Part shown: one piece after another, positions 13,826 through 21,843 of the stretch
Layout of the letters: every line of letters starts with the position of its first letter
Numbering within the stretch: position 1 is the stretch's first letter
Source: CAVRJC01 sp964505725
GTDB taxonomy: Bacteria; Actinomycetota; Acidimicrobiia; IMCC26256; DASPTH01
Assembly: GCA_964505725.1 (NCBI GenBank)
Contig: CAZDJK010000037.1
Span: 1-35,608 of the forward strand
DNA length: 35,608 nucleotides
Direction of reading: 5' to 3'
Notes under the pieces: generated by a model
What the model saw: the letters and a program-made list of their open reading frames with translations, nothing else
What the model was told of the DNA's origin: nothing
Database searches by the model: none
Program-made: the position numbers and the translations under genes

Positions 13826-15976
13826 TTAGTTCGCCCCGAGTGACGCCGGTTCGGAGACGGGGTCGATGGTGATCGGCACCGCGCTCATGTGGGGCATCAG
13901 GCTGATCTCCTGGAGGTCCTCGCTGATGCTGAGCAGGCGCGACGGGTTGGAGCCGTACGCGAGCGAGTCGTCCTCGAGGCCCGGGAGGCCGCCGTAGCAG
14001 TGGGTCATCGACGCCGCGCCACGGCGCATGGTGGCGTCGGGGAGGATCACCGCGCGGATGCTGCCGTGCTTGGACGTGAGGGTGACGAGGTCGCCCTCCG
14101 CGGCGCCGACGACCGCCAGGTCTTCGGGATGGACGAAGCACGGGTTGTACCGGTAACGGACGCCAACCTGTCGGCGCCCGACCGAGTTCATGCTGTCGCG
14201 GTTGCGTCGGACGATGAGCCGGAACGCGCGCTCGCCCGGATCGACCGCCTCCGCGGCCAGCGCGTCCCACGCGCGGTGCAGGTCGTCGACCACGTCGTCG
14301 GACACGAGCTCGAAACGGCCCGACGCGTCGTCGTCGGGTGGGAGCACGCGGCTCGGTTCGACCTCCTCGAACACCTTGCCGTGCGGGTGCTCACGCACCT
14401 CCGCGTGCGGCACCGAGGCCTTGTCGGCCATCGACTCCAGCATCGCGAGCGTGGTCGGCCGCGGCGTCCCCGGCTCGAAGACGCGCTTGCCGAGGGTGAG
14501 CGTGAGCCCCATGTGCATCGAGAGGTCGTAGTAGAACTCCCAGTCCTCGATGACCCCCTCGGGTCGCTCGAGGATGGGGCCGCGCGCCTGCGCGAACGGC
14601 TCGAGGTAGTGGTGCTCGAAGCCGCGCGTGTCGTCCCAGCGCTCGAAGCCGAGCGTCGGCGCGATGACGTAGTGGGCGAGCCGCGCGGTCTCCGTCCACA
14701 GTGGGTCGACGGTGACGAGCAGCTCGAGCCCCTCGAGTGCCTCGATGATCCGGTCCTGGCCCGGGAAGCACGCCGCCGGGTTGCCGCCCGACACCACGAG
14801 CGCGCGGAGCTTGCCCTCCTCCCCCGGGGCGAGGATGTCGTCGATCATGGCCGGCGACGGGATCTCGCCCCCGAGGCCCATCACGCCGGTGCGGGTGCGG
14901 AACCCGTGCTCCCAGAACCGCATCGGCGAGCCCGCCTGCGCCTTCGCGCGCGACGGGCCGCCGAGCACGTTGGTCCCGGTCACGCAGTCGCCGGCGCGCG
15001 CGTACCGGCCGCACACCACGTTCATCGCCTGGATCAGGTGCTCGGCCGCATTCGCGTGCGGCCCCATGTCGGGCCCGGTGCCCGACCGCGCCTGTCCTTT
15101 GCGGGCGCCGGCGAACACGCGCGCCGTCTCGACCACGAGCTCGGGCGCGACGTCGCAGATGCGCCCGACCTCCTCGGGCGTCGCCCAGTCGATCTCGGCG
15201 CGCAGCGCCTCGAGTCCGTTGACCCAGCGCGCGCAGAACTCGTAGTCGTGCAGGTGCTCGCCCAGGATCACGCGCAGCAACCCGGCGAACAGGACCGCGT
15301 CGGTGCCCGGGCGGAGCTGCACGTGGATGTCGGCGTTCACGGCCGTCTCCGTACGACGGGGATCGACCACGATCACCTTCATGCCGCACCGACGCGCGTC
15401 GGCGACGCGGCGCAGCGGATCGTGGATCGGATAGCCCGTGATCCCGCCGCCCTGCATCGACACCGGCGGGTTGGTGCCGACCATCATCCACACGTCGGAC
15501 TCGTCCCACCGCTGATTGCCACCACCCCAGGAGCCGAGCCTGCCGGCGGCGATGGTCTTCGCGGTCTGGTCGAGCGTGTTCGTGGTGTAGCGCTTCGGCG
15601 ACTTGGTGGCGCGGTGCCACGCGCCGGCGAAGCTGTAGGTGAGCGAAGCGGTGTACGACGACGTGCCGATGAACAGGCCGACGGCCTCCGGCCCGTGCTC
15701 CTCGATGATGGCCGAGAGCCGCTGTGCGATCTCCTCGGTGGCCCGGGCGGCGGGAATCGCCTCGAACGTGCCGTCGGCCCGCCGCCGTTGGGACGCGAGG
15801 ATCCGGTCGGGATCGTCGTGAAGGGCGCCGTAGCGGCGGCCCTTCGGGCAGGTGAAGCCACGTGTGAGCGGATGGTCGGGATCACCGTTGATGTGGACGA
15901 CCCTGCCGTCCTCCACGTCGACCAGCAGCCCGCACAGGGGCGCGCAAATCCGGCAGAAGGTGACGTGCTGTTCCAT
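13826..15976 (-). CDS. Molybdopterin-dependent oxidoreductase (DMSO reductase superfamily)
   Basis: 716 residues from ATG 15976, chosen because the [4Fe-4S] site follows at once: C8-x2-C11-x3-C15 and C43. The bis-MGD-binding domains follow (VWMMVGTNPPVSM; VIVVDPRRTETA; SGTGPDMGPHANAAEHLI; VVSGGNPAACFPGQD; near the end, VGVRYRYNPCFVHPEDL). At the Mo-ligand region the sequence is LDQTAKTIAAG; no Cys or Sec is seen where formate dehydrogenase or nitrate reductase carry one (position I142). No Tat signal is visible, so it is likely cytoplasmic. Substrate unknown; genes upstream encode a CoA ligase and VOC protein. It has its own -10, TACGAT. Confidence 0.9.
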   Translation of the reverse strand: MEQHVTFCRICAPLCGLLVDVEDGRVVHINGDPDHPLTRGFTCPKGRRYGALHDDPDRILASQRRRADGTFEAIPAARATEEIAQRLSAIIEEHGPEAVGLFIGTSSYTASLTYSFAGAWHRATKSPKRYTTNTLDQTAKTIAAGRLGSWGGGNQRWDESDVWMMVGTNPPVSMQGGGITGYPIHDPLRRVADARRCGMKVIVVDPRRTETAVNADIHVQLRPGTDAVLFAGLLRVILGEHLHDYEFCARWVNGLEALRAEIDWATPEEVGRICDVAPELVVETARVFAGARKGQARSGTGPDMGPHANAAEHLIQAMNVVCGRYARAGDCVTGTNVLGGPSRAKAQAGSPMRFWEHGFRTRTGVMGLGGEIPSPAMIDDILAPGEEGKLRALVVSGGNPAACFPGQDRIIEALEGLELLVTVDPLWTETARLAHYVIAPTLGFERWDDTRGFEHHYLEPFAQARGPILERPEGVIEDWEFYYDLSMHMGLTLTLGKRVFEPGTPRPTTLAMLESMADKASVPHAEVREHPHGKVFEEVEPSRVLPPDDDASGRFELVSDDVVDDLHRAWDALAAEAVDPGERAFRLIVRRNRDSMNSVGRRQVGVRYRYNPCFVHPEDLAVVGAAEGDLVTLTSKHGSIRAVILPDATMRRGAASMTHCYGGLPGLEDDSLAYGSNPSRLLSISEDLQEISLMPHMSAVPITIDPVSEPASLGAN

Positions 15977-15982
15977 GTGAGG

Positions 15983-15988
15983 ATCGTA
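15983..15988 (-). promoter_or_regulatory. -10 box (TACGAT) before the molybdoenzyme gene
   Basis: On the minus strand, TACGAT ends 6 nt before the ATG at 15976, just after the VOC stop. It allows transcription apart from the upstream genes, with a leaderless start. Confidence 0.4.
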
Positions 15989-15990
15989 AA

Positions 15991-16443
15991 TCAGGCGGCT
16001 TCGGCCCGCATCACCTCGAACACGATGCCGCCGACCTCGACGAAGAAGAACCGGATGCCGCCCGTGCCCCACGGGGTCACCGCGGGCTCGGTGCACGGGA
16101 GCCCGGCCGCGACGCACCGCTCGTGCGCGCCCTCGATGTCACGCGTCCCGATCGCGACCCCCCAGATGTGCGGCCGCTCCCCCCGCAGGATCTGGAACTG
16201 GCGGCTCTCGGTGGAACCCGTGATCAGTCCGCCGAATCCCGACGCGCCGCGGAAGTCGTGCACGCTGTCGACGGTGAAGTTGCCGTCGGCGTCCCGCGCC
16301 GGCGACACGACTGCGGGCGCCTCGTACCCCTCGGGCGGATCGCCGAGCTGCCAACCCTCCGGAATCTGCACCACCTCGCGGAGGAACCGGTCGATCGCCT
16401 CCGGGTCGGGCGACACGATCTTCACGTGGTTGATTCGGTCCAC
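15991..16443 (-). CDS. VOC-superfamily (glyoxalase/dioxygenase-like) protein
   Basis: 150 residues from GTG 16443, with AAGGGG 8 nt upstream. It shows the paired beta-alpha-beta-beta-beta units of the VOC fold: NHVKIVSPDPEAIDRFL at the start with metal-type H6, HIWGVAIGTRDIEGAHERC in the second half with H92, and FFVEVGGIVFEVMRAE at the end with E145. It could be a lyase, isomerase, epimerase or ring-cleavage dioxygenase; the substrate is not seen. It sits 31 bp downstream of the CoA ligase and 14 bp upstream of the molybdoenzyme ATG. Confidence 0.8.
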   Translation of the reverse strand: MDRINHVKIVSPDPEAIDRFLREVVQIPEGWQLGDPPEGYEAPAVVSPARDADGNFTVDSVHDFRGASGFGGLITGSTESRQFQILRGERPHIWGVAIGTRDIEGAHERCVAAGLPCTEPAVTPWGTGGIRFFFVEVGGIVFEVMRAEAA

Positions 16444-16474
16444 TTGACGTCCCCTTCTGTGGTTCTTCCGCCGC

Positions 16475-17995
16475 CTACGGATCGCCGAGCGCGGCGGCGC
16501 GTTCGCGCAGCTCGGTCTTGCGGATCTTGACCCCGTTGGCGCCCGCGACGGTCGGGAACTCGTCGACCACGACCACGCGCGCGGGCACCTTGTAGTTCGC
16601 GAGCCCGGCGCGGCAGTGGTCGACGAGGTCGGCTTCGGACACCGGACCGGTTGTGGTGACGAATGCGATCGCGCGCTCGCTCCCGCGCGGCGACGTTGCT
16701 CCGACCACCTGCGCGCCGCTCACCGACGGGTGCCGGAGCAACCGCTGCTCGATCTCCGCCGGGTCGGTGAGGAACCCCGACAACCGGAGCGCGTCACCGC
16801 TGCGGGCTACGTACACGAAGCCCTCACCGGGCTCGCACATCCCGAGGTCGCCGGTGGCGAACCAGCCGTCGGCGGTGACCGAGCGCGGGACGGTGCCCGG
16901 GCCCACCAGGTAGGACTGGAGCACGCTCGGGCCGCGGATCTGCAGCTCCCCGACCTCGCCGGGCGCCAGTGGCTCGCCGGACCCGGGGTCGACGACGCGC
17001 ACCTCGACCGCGGGGTCCACCGGCACCCCGCCGTTGCGCCCGCGCACGGTCACGGGATCTGCCGGCGACCAGCGCGCGAGCAACGCGAACGTCTCCGACG
17101 ATCCGTACACCCCGGTGACGCGCGCGCCGACCGCCTCGGCGCGCGCGACCGACTGCATGCCGAGGCCGTTGAAGTCGGCGTGCACGCCGTGGCGCCAGCA
17201 GGAGAGGTCGCGGCCGGCGTCGAGCACGCCGAGCAGCATGTCGTCGGACCCGTTGAAGTGCGTGACGCGGTGCTCCTCCATGAGCGCGGCCGCGCCCGCG
17301 GGCTCGAAGCGCGTGGGCACGACCACGCGTCCACCGCCTGCGAGCACCGCGAACAACGTGACGAACCCGAACGTGCCGCACAGCGGGAGCCCGAGCAACG
17401 CGACGGATTGCGCGTCGACGGAGAGCGAGCGCGCGGCGGCCCGGAGGTGCCGCAGCGTCGTCACGTGGTCGTGGGCGGCGAGCTTCGGCAGCCCGGTGGT
17501 GCCGGACGTCGTGAACGCGACGAGCAGGTCCGACGGCTCGGCGGCGTCGCCGTCGAACGCGGCCGCTTCCCGGAGCTCCTCGACCGCCTCGGGCCAGAGC
17601 AGCTCGGGCGGCGACCCGAGGCCGTCGAGCGCGGCGGCGACGATCCCCCGGAAGTCGATGCCGAGGAAGTCGTCGGTGGAGACGAGGAGCCGGGGACGCG
17701 CGCGTTCGAGGAGGTGGCGGAGGTCGTCGGCGCGGTACCGCGTGTTGACACCGACGGTGACGGCACCGAGACGCGCGCTCGCCAGGATCAGCTCGACCGG
17801 CAGCGCGCCGTTGGGCACGAGCGACGCGATGCGATCCCCCCGTTCGAGGCCCCGGGCCCGGAGGCCACCGGCGAGCCGGGCGGCGCGGCGCTCCAGCTCG
17901 GCGTACGGGAGGCCGAGGCCGTCGGGCTCCACGATCGCGATCGCGTCGCCGCGATCGGCCGCGAGCTCGCGCAACCACGCGGTCGCGGTGGTCAC
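16475..17995 (-). CDS. AMP-dependent acyl-CoA ligase
   Basis: 506 residues from GTG 17995. The phosphate loop TTSGTTGLPK is at 162-171, GVYGSSE is the adenylate motif, GWFATGD is the hinge region and VKIRKTELR carries the C-terminal catalytic Lys candidate. It should activate a carboxylic acid to its CoA thioester. Its GTG overlaps the LLM gene stop by four bases, GTGA, so the two are translationally coupled. The acid is unknown; the neighbouring LLM oxidoreductase, VOC and molybdoenzyme suggest a ring or branched acid pathway. Confidence 0.93.
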   Translation of the reverse strand: MTTATAWLRELAADRGDAIAIVEPDGLGLPYAELERRAARLAGGLRARGLERGDRIASLVPNGALPVELILASARLGAVTVGVNTRYRADDLRHLLERARPRLLVSTDDFLGIDFRGIVAAALDGLGSPPELLWPEAVEELREAAAFDGDAAEPSDLLVAFTTSGTTGLPKLAAHDHVTTLRHLRAAARSLSVDAQSVALLGLPLCGTFGFVTLFAVLAGGGRVVVPTRFEPAGAAALMEEHRVTHFNGSDDMLLGVLDAGRDLSCWRHGVHADFNGLGMQSVARAEAVGARVTGVYGSSETFALLARWSPADPVTVRGRNGGVPVDPAVEVRVVDPGSGEPLAPGEVGELQIRGPSVLQSYLVGPGTVPRSVTADGWFATGDLGMCEPGEGFVYVARSGDALRLSGFLTDPAEIEQRLLRHPSVSGAQVVGATSPRGSERAIAFVTTTGPVSEADLVDHCRAGLANYKVPARVVVVDEFPTVAGANGVKIRKTELRERAAALGDP

Positions 17996-18837
17996 AGGCG
18001 GGCGATCACCTCGTCGCCGAAGCGGGCGAGCGCGTCGGCACCTTCGCGCGGGTTCGTGTAGGGGACGACGAGGACGCGGCTGATCCCGAGGTCCTCGTAG
18101 CGGTGTACGTCGTCGACCGACTCCACGCGCACACCGAAGAGCGAGACCTCGAAGCTGCCGTCGCGACCGGCGTCGGCGCGCAATCTGCCCAGTTGCTCGA
18201 GGTTGGACGCGAGCTGCTCGGGGTCGCGCTGCGCCATCGGCAGCCAGCCGTCGCCGAGGGTCGCGGCACGCCGGATCGCAGCCGGCGAGTCCCCGCCGAT
18301 GTGGAACGGCATGTGCGCCTGGACCGGCTTCGGCAGGAACCCCACCGGAGCGAAGGAGAAGAACTCCCCGTGGTGCTCGACGATGTCCTCGGTGAACAGG
18401 CGACGGATGATGCCGATCGACTCGTCGACGCGCCGACTGCGCGTCTCGAACGGCAGGTTCATCGCGTCCCACTCCTCGCTCAGCCAGCTCGCGCCGATGC
18501 CGAACTCGACGCGGCCACCGGAGAGGAGGTCGGCGGTCGTGAGCGCCCGTGCGGTGACGAACGGGTGCCGCAGGCCGATGTTGAACACGTTGGTGCCGAA
18601 GCGGATGCTCGACGTCTGCGCCGCCAGCCACGCGATCTGCATGAACGGGTCCCAGGCGGGGGTCTCGGCGGAGATCGGCGGCTCGCCCTCGTGGGGGCTG
18701 CCGGGCCGGCCGCTCATCTGCACCGGCATGATCAGGTGCTCCGGCAACCAGACCGATTCGAACCCGGCCTGCTCGGCGGCGATCGTGAGCTCGGCCCAGC
18801 GCTTGGGCCCGACCTGGAGATGGAATCCGAACTTCAT
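17992..18837 (-). CDS. LLM-class F420-dependent oxidoreductase
   Basis: 281 residues, a luciferase-like (beta/alpha)8 monooxygenase/dehydrogenase. MKFGFHLQVGPKRWAEL opens the barrel; FESVWLPEHL, IRFGTNVFNIGLRHPFVTARALTTADLLSGGRVEFGIGASWLSEEW and PFHIGGDSP are family motifs. Close relatives use coenzyme F420 rather than FMN, which fits actinobacteria; the cofactor is inferred from the family. It probably reduces or oxygenates the pathway's intermediate. First gene of the minus-strand operon, with -10 TACGGT 7 nt upstream and no Shine-Dalgarno. Confidence 0.9.
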   Translation of the reverse strand: MKFGFHLQVGPKRWAELTIAAEQAGFESVWLPEHLIMPVQMSGRPGSPHEGEPPISAETPAWDPFMQIAWLAAQTSSIRFGTNVFNIGLRHPFVTARALTTADLLSGGRVEFGIGASWLSEEWDAMNLPFETRSRRVDESIGIIRRLFTEDIVEHHGEFFSFAPVGFLPKPVQAHMPFHIGGDSPAAIRRAATLGDGWLPMAQRDPEQLASNLEQLGRLRADAGRDGSFEVSLFGVRVESVDDVHRYEDLGISRVLVVPYTNPREGADALARFGDEVIARL

Positions 18838-18844
18838 GGCCGGG

Positions 18845-18850
18845 ACCGTA
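18845..18850 (-). promoter_or_regulatory. -10 box (TACGGT), probable leaderless start
   Basis: On the minus strand TACGGT is 7 nt before the ATG at 18837. The divergent nitroreductase starts 48 bp away at 18885 with a weaker AAGACT (18872-18877) 7 nt upstream, so both promoters are packed into a short gap. Confidence 0.4.
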
Positions 18851-18884
18851 TCCCGCGGCGCGGGGGCGTGAAAGACTCGATCTC

Positions 18885-19595
18885 ATGGAGCTGCTGCAGG
18901 CCATGCGCACGACGCCGGCGACCCGTCGTTTCACCGGCGAGGAGCTGCCCGACGACGTGCTCTTCCGCATCCTCGACCACGCGCGCTTCGCGCCGAACGG
19001 CGGGAACCGTCAGGCGTGGCACGTGATCGCGGTACGCGACCAGGAGGTCAAGAACCGGGTCGCGGATCTGTGGGCGGTCGCGTGGACCGAGGATCACGCC
19101 TTCTACCAGGCGGGACTGGTGCCGTTCGTAGCGTCGGAGGCGTACTGGCGCAACCCTCCCGGCCAACCGTCCACGCAGCCCGTCGACCTTGAGGAGGCGC
19201 GCCAGCACCCACGAGAGGACGGCCCCGGCATGTCGCCCGCGGTCGTGCGCAGCGCATCGGTGCTGCTGCTCGTCACCGTCGACCTGACCCGCGTCACCGC
19301 GATGGACAGCGGCCTCGGCCGGCTGAGCATCTCGGGCGGCGGCTCGGTGTACCCGTTCTGCCACAACGTGCTCCTCGCCGCGCGCGACCACGGCTTCGGC
19401 GGCTGCATCACGTCGGTGCTCGTGCGCCAGGAGCCGGCGGTGAAGGAGCTCCTGCACATCCCGGACCAGTACGTGCTCGCGGCGACGCTCGTGCTCGGGA
19501 AGCCGGAGAAGGAGATCACCCGGCTGCGCCGCCAGCCCGTCGAGTCGTTCGCGACCTACGACCACTTCGACGGCCCGCCGGTCACGGAAGGCTGA
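18885..19595 (+). CDS. Nitroreductase-family flavoprotein
   Basis: 236 residues. The FMN-binding features are RTTPATRRFTG (8-18) and HARFAPNGGNRQAWHVI, with GFGGCITSVL in the second half. These enzymes are dimers that use FMN and NAD(P)H to reduce nitro groups, quinones or enones; actinobacterial members also include iodotyrosine-deiodinase-like and ring-reducing types. The substrate is not visible. It diverges from the LLM oxidoreductase operon and is followed after eight bases by an SDR gene, so the two are co-transcribed and probably serve the same pathway. Confidence 0.9.
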   Translation: MELLQAMRTTPATRRFTGEELPDDVLFRILDHARFAPNGGNRQAWHVIAVRDQEVKNRVADLWAVAWTEDHAFYQAGLVPFVASEAYWRNPPGQPSTQPVDLEEARQHPREDGPGMSPAVVRSASVLLLVTVDLTRVTAMDSGLGRLSISGGGSVYPFCHNVLLAARDHGFGGCITSVLVRQEPAVKELLHIPDQYVLAATLVLGKPEKEITRLRRQPVESFATYDHFDGPPVTEG

Positions 19596-19603
19596 CTGAC
19601 ACC

Positions 19604-20389
19604 ATGCCGGACACGACGAGGCGGGTGGCGCTGGTGTCGAACGCGGGCGGCTACGTGGGCCCCGCACTGAGCCGCGCGCTCGCGGCCGCCGGCCACGACC
19701 TCGTGGTCGCCAACCCCCGTGCCGGGCTCGTCGACGAGCTCACCGGGCTCGGTGCCGCGGTCGACGTGGCCGACGGCGCCGGCGCGCTCGTCGACGCCGA
19801 GGAGTGGCAGCGGCTGGTCGCCCACGCCGTCGACCGCTACGGGCGCCTCGACGCCGCGGCGATGTTCCCACCCGCCGGGAGCGCACGCGGCGTGGCCCGA
19901 GGCCCCTTCCTCGCGGCCGACGTGCAGGAGCTGCGCGACATGTACGGCTACTACGACGCGACGTTCCACGCGCTCCAGGCCGTCGTGCCGGTGATGAGGG
20001 AGCAGGGCGGCGGCCAGGTAGTCGTGTTCACGAGCGATGCCGGTGCGCGTCCGGAGGCCGGTTGGTCCCTGTACGGCGCGATCCGTGCCGGTCAGAGCTT
20101 CCTCGTGCGCGCGGTCGCGCTCGAGCACGCACACGACGGGATCTGCATCAACGCCATCGGCTCGAAGAACGCGGTGTTCCCGGGGTTCCCCGGCGCACCC
20201 GAGGGAGTGGCCACCGACGACTCGGTGCAGACCGGGGAGTGGTCGGCGCCGCTCGTCGCCGAGACGCCGCTCGGTCGGCTGGGCACCATGGACGAGCTGG
20301 CCGCGTTCGCGCTCGTGCTCCTCGACGGCCGCAACCGCTTCCAGACCGCGCACTACTTCCACTACAGCGGCGGCTGGCACGCCCGGTGA
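19604..20389 (+). CDS. Short-chain dehydrogenase-like protein with altered active site
   Basis: 261 residues with a Rossmann fold. The N-terminal nucleotide motif is SNAGGYVG (12-19), a changed TGxxxGxG. After FTSDAGAR (S144), the catalytic site reads Y157-G-A-I-R161: the conserved Lys of YxxxK is replaced by Arg. The usual NNAG is AAAMFPPAG. It may act with a different mechanism, bind a cofactor without catalysis, or be a partner of the nitroreductase. The start ATG follows the nitroreductase stop by eight bases and has only a poor Shine-Dalgarno. Confidence 0.85.
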   Translation: MPDTTRRVALVSNAGGYVGPALSRALAAAGHDLVVANPRAGLVDELTGLGAAVDVADGAGALVDAEEWQRLVAHAVDRYGRLDAAAMFPPAGSARGVARGPFLAADVQELRDMYGYYDATFHALQAVVPVMREQGGGQVVVFTSDAGARPEAGWSLYGAIRAGQSFLVRAVALEHAHDGICINAIGSKNAVFPGFPGAPEGVATDDSVQTGEWSAPLVAETPLGRLGTMDELAAFALVLLDGRNRFQTAHYFHYSGGWHAR

Positions 20390-20435
20390 CGCATGGAAGG
20401 TTCGAGGGGAGCGGACCGCGAGCCCGTCCTCGTCG

Positions 20436-21620
20436 TCACCGGTTGAGCTCCTCGGCCGCGACCGACCAGTGGTCGAGCAGAGCCGGCGCGGCGTCGACCA
20501 TCGTCGTCGGATCAACGAACACGTGCTGGGTGGCCGCGTACATGTCGCGCATGCAGCGGCCGAGCACGCTGGGCTCGCGGAGCGAGTTCGACCCTGCCGC
20601 CAAATAGGCGAAGCGGACCGCCGCGGCGGTGACGTCGTGCGAGTAGGTCGCGGCCTGGCGGAACCGTTGGCGCTGCACCGCGCTCAGCTGTCCGCCGCCG
20701 ACGAGCGTTGCCTGTGCGTCGGCGTACACCTCGTGCACAAACGCACGGGCGGACTGGTACGCGGCCTCGTTGGTGGAGAACGCGTGCCTGAAGAGCGGAT
20801 CGTCGGCCACGTAGGTCGCCCGCCCCGGACGCTTCTTCGCGCGAGCGATCAGCGAGATCTCCTCGAGCGCACGCGCCGCGATGCCCAGTGCAACGCCCGC
20901 GTGGCCGGCACAGCCGAATCCGACGATCCCCATTCCGAAGAGCGGGCCGCCCCGTAGCGGATCGACCACGTTGCGGTGGAAGGTGTACCCCTGCTCGACG
21001 AAGAGCTCGGGTACGTCGTAGTCGACGCTGCCCGTACCGACGAGGCCGGACACGTCCCAGTTGTCGAGGAGCTCGACGCGCTCACGGGGGACGATGCAGA
21101 CGATCGAGTCGGGTTGGCCGTCGGGCGCCATCCGTGGCCGGCCGCCGTCCATCACCAGCATGCCCGCGCCGAGCCACTGCGAGTGGAGCGCCCCGCTGCC
21201 GAAGCTGTAGTGCCCGCTCCCGACGTAACCGCCGTCGACCTCCACGCAGCTCCCGCCGGGGCCGAGCATGCCGGCCATGATCGGGAGGTCGGTCCCGCCG
21301 AAGAGCGCGTCGACCGCGTCGTCGCCCATGAAGGCAGCGGCGAGGCCCGTGAGGAGCGAGTTGGCCATCAGCGACCAACCCGACGACGGATCGGCGCGGC
21401 TGAGCCGTTCGAAGACTTCGATGGCGGTGCGCGCGTCGCCGCCGAGGCCGCCCAGCTCGCGCGGTACGAGCAACCAGAACAGGCGTGCGGACCTCAGCGC
21501 GTCGACGGCCGCCGGCGACAGCGTGCGCAGGCGTTCGGTCTCGTCGGCCTCGGCGTCGAGCACCTTCGCCACCGCGCGCACGTCGGCCGCGAGCGCAGCC
21601 GACGGTCGACGGGTCGCCAC
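20436..21620 (-). CDS. Acyl-CoA dehydrogenase-fold flavoprotein (group D monooxygenase-like)
   Basis: 394 residues from GTG 21620. The three-domain acyl-CoA dehydrogenase fold is seen in FWLLVPRELGGLGGDARTAIEVFERLSRADPSSGW, the beta-domain GGYVGSGHYSFGSGALHSQW and helices with C-terminal TQHVFVDPT. The GSGHYSFGSG/HSQW pattern resembles HsaA, DszC and related flavin-dependent monooxygenases rather than true dehydrogenases, where FMNH2 comes from a separate reductase. That assignment is inferred. A reductase gene is not adjacent, though the nitroreductase at 18885 is a candidate. -10 TACCGT lies 7 nt before the start. Confidence 0.85.
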   Translation of the reverse strand: MATRRPSAALAADVRAVAKVLDAEADETERLRTLSPAAVDALRSARLFWLLVPRELGGLGGDARTAIEVFERLSRADPSSGWSLMANSLLTGLAAAFMGDDAVDALFGGTDLPIMAGMLGPGGSCVEVDGGYVGSGHYSFGSGALHSQWLGAGMLVMDGGRPRMAPDGQPDSIVCIVPRERVELLDNWDVSGLVGTGSVDYDVPELFVEQGYTFHRNVVDPLRGGPLFGMGIVGFGCAGHAGVALGIAARALEEISLIARAKKRPGRATYVADDPLFRHAFSTNEAAYQSARAFVHEVYADAQATLVGGGQLSAVQRQRFRQAATYSHDVTAAAVRFAYLAAGSNSLREPSVLGRCMRDMYAATQHVFVDPTTMVDAAPALLDHWSVAAEELNR

Positions 21621-21627
21621 CGGGCAA

Positions 21628-21633
21628 ACGGTA
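21628..21633 (-). promoter_or_regulatory. -10 box (TACCGT), probable leaderless start
   Basis: Minus-strand TACCGT 7 nt before GTG 21620. It is in the 222-bp gap shared with the substrate-binding-protein promoter. Confidence 0.4.
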
Positions 21634-21751
21634 CACGCGTCCCCTGTCGCCCTTGTCAGGGCCTCCCGTGCCGACCGCGCTCGATGCGGCCAGGTCGAAG
21701 AAGAGCGTCGCGGCGTCCAGGGACAGCTCCGTCTCCTCGACCGAGGGTGCC

Positions 21752-21780
21752 TTGAATCGAGCCTCTGCGTGTGCGACAGT
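21752..21780 (+). promoter_or_regulatory. Promoter of the substrate-binding protein gene
   Basis: TTGAAT (21752-21757) and GACAGT (21775-21780) have 17-bp spacing. Transcription from near 21787 would give a leader of about 57 nt, including a hairpin and the Shine-Dalgarno AGGGGG. Confidence 0.4.
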
Positions 21781-21795
21781 CACGGCGCCAAGAGA

Positions 21796-21820
21796 CTCTC
21801 GACCGAATCGCGGTCGCGAG
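21796..21820 (+). promoter_or_regulatory. Leader hairpin before the substrate-binding protein
   Basis: CGACCG (21800-21805) pairs with CGGTCG (21811-21816), and CTC/GAG extend the stem past a mismatch. It is in the 5' leader, ahead of the Shine-Dalgarno, and could stabilise or regulate the mRNA; there is no known riboswitch shape. Confidence 0.35.
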
Positions 21821-21843
21821 CGGGCGGCGCCCAGGGGGTAGCA

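Noticed and set aside
13889..16447. Very long open frame (over 850 codons) antisense to the molybdoenzyme and VOC genes
   Set aside because: Translation is Arg/Gly/Val/His-rich without domains; the opposite strand has clear cofactor motifs. Such frames are common at high GC.
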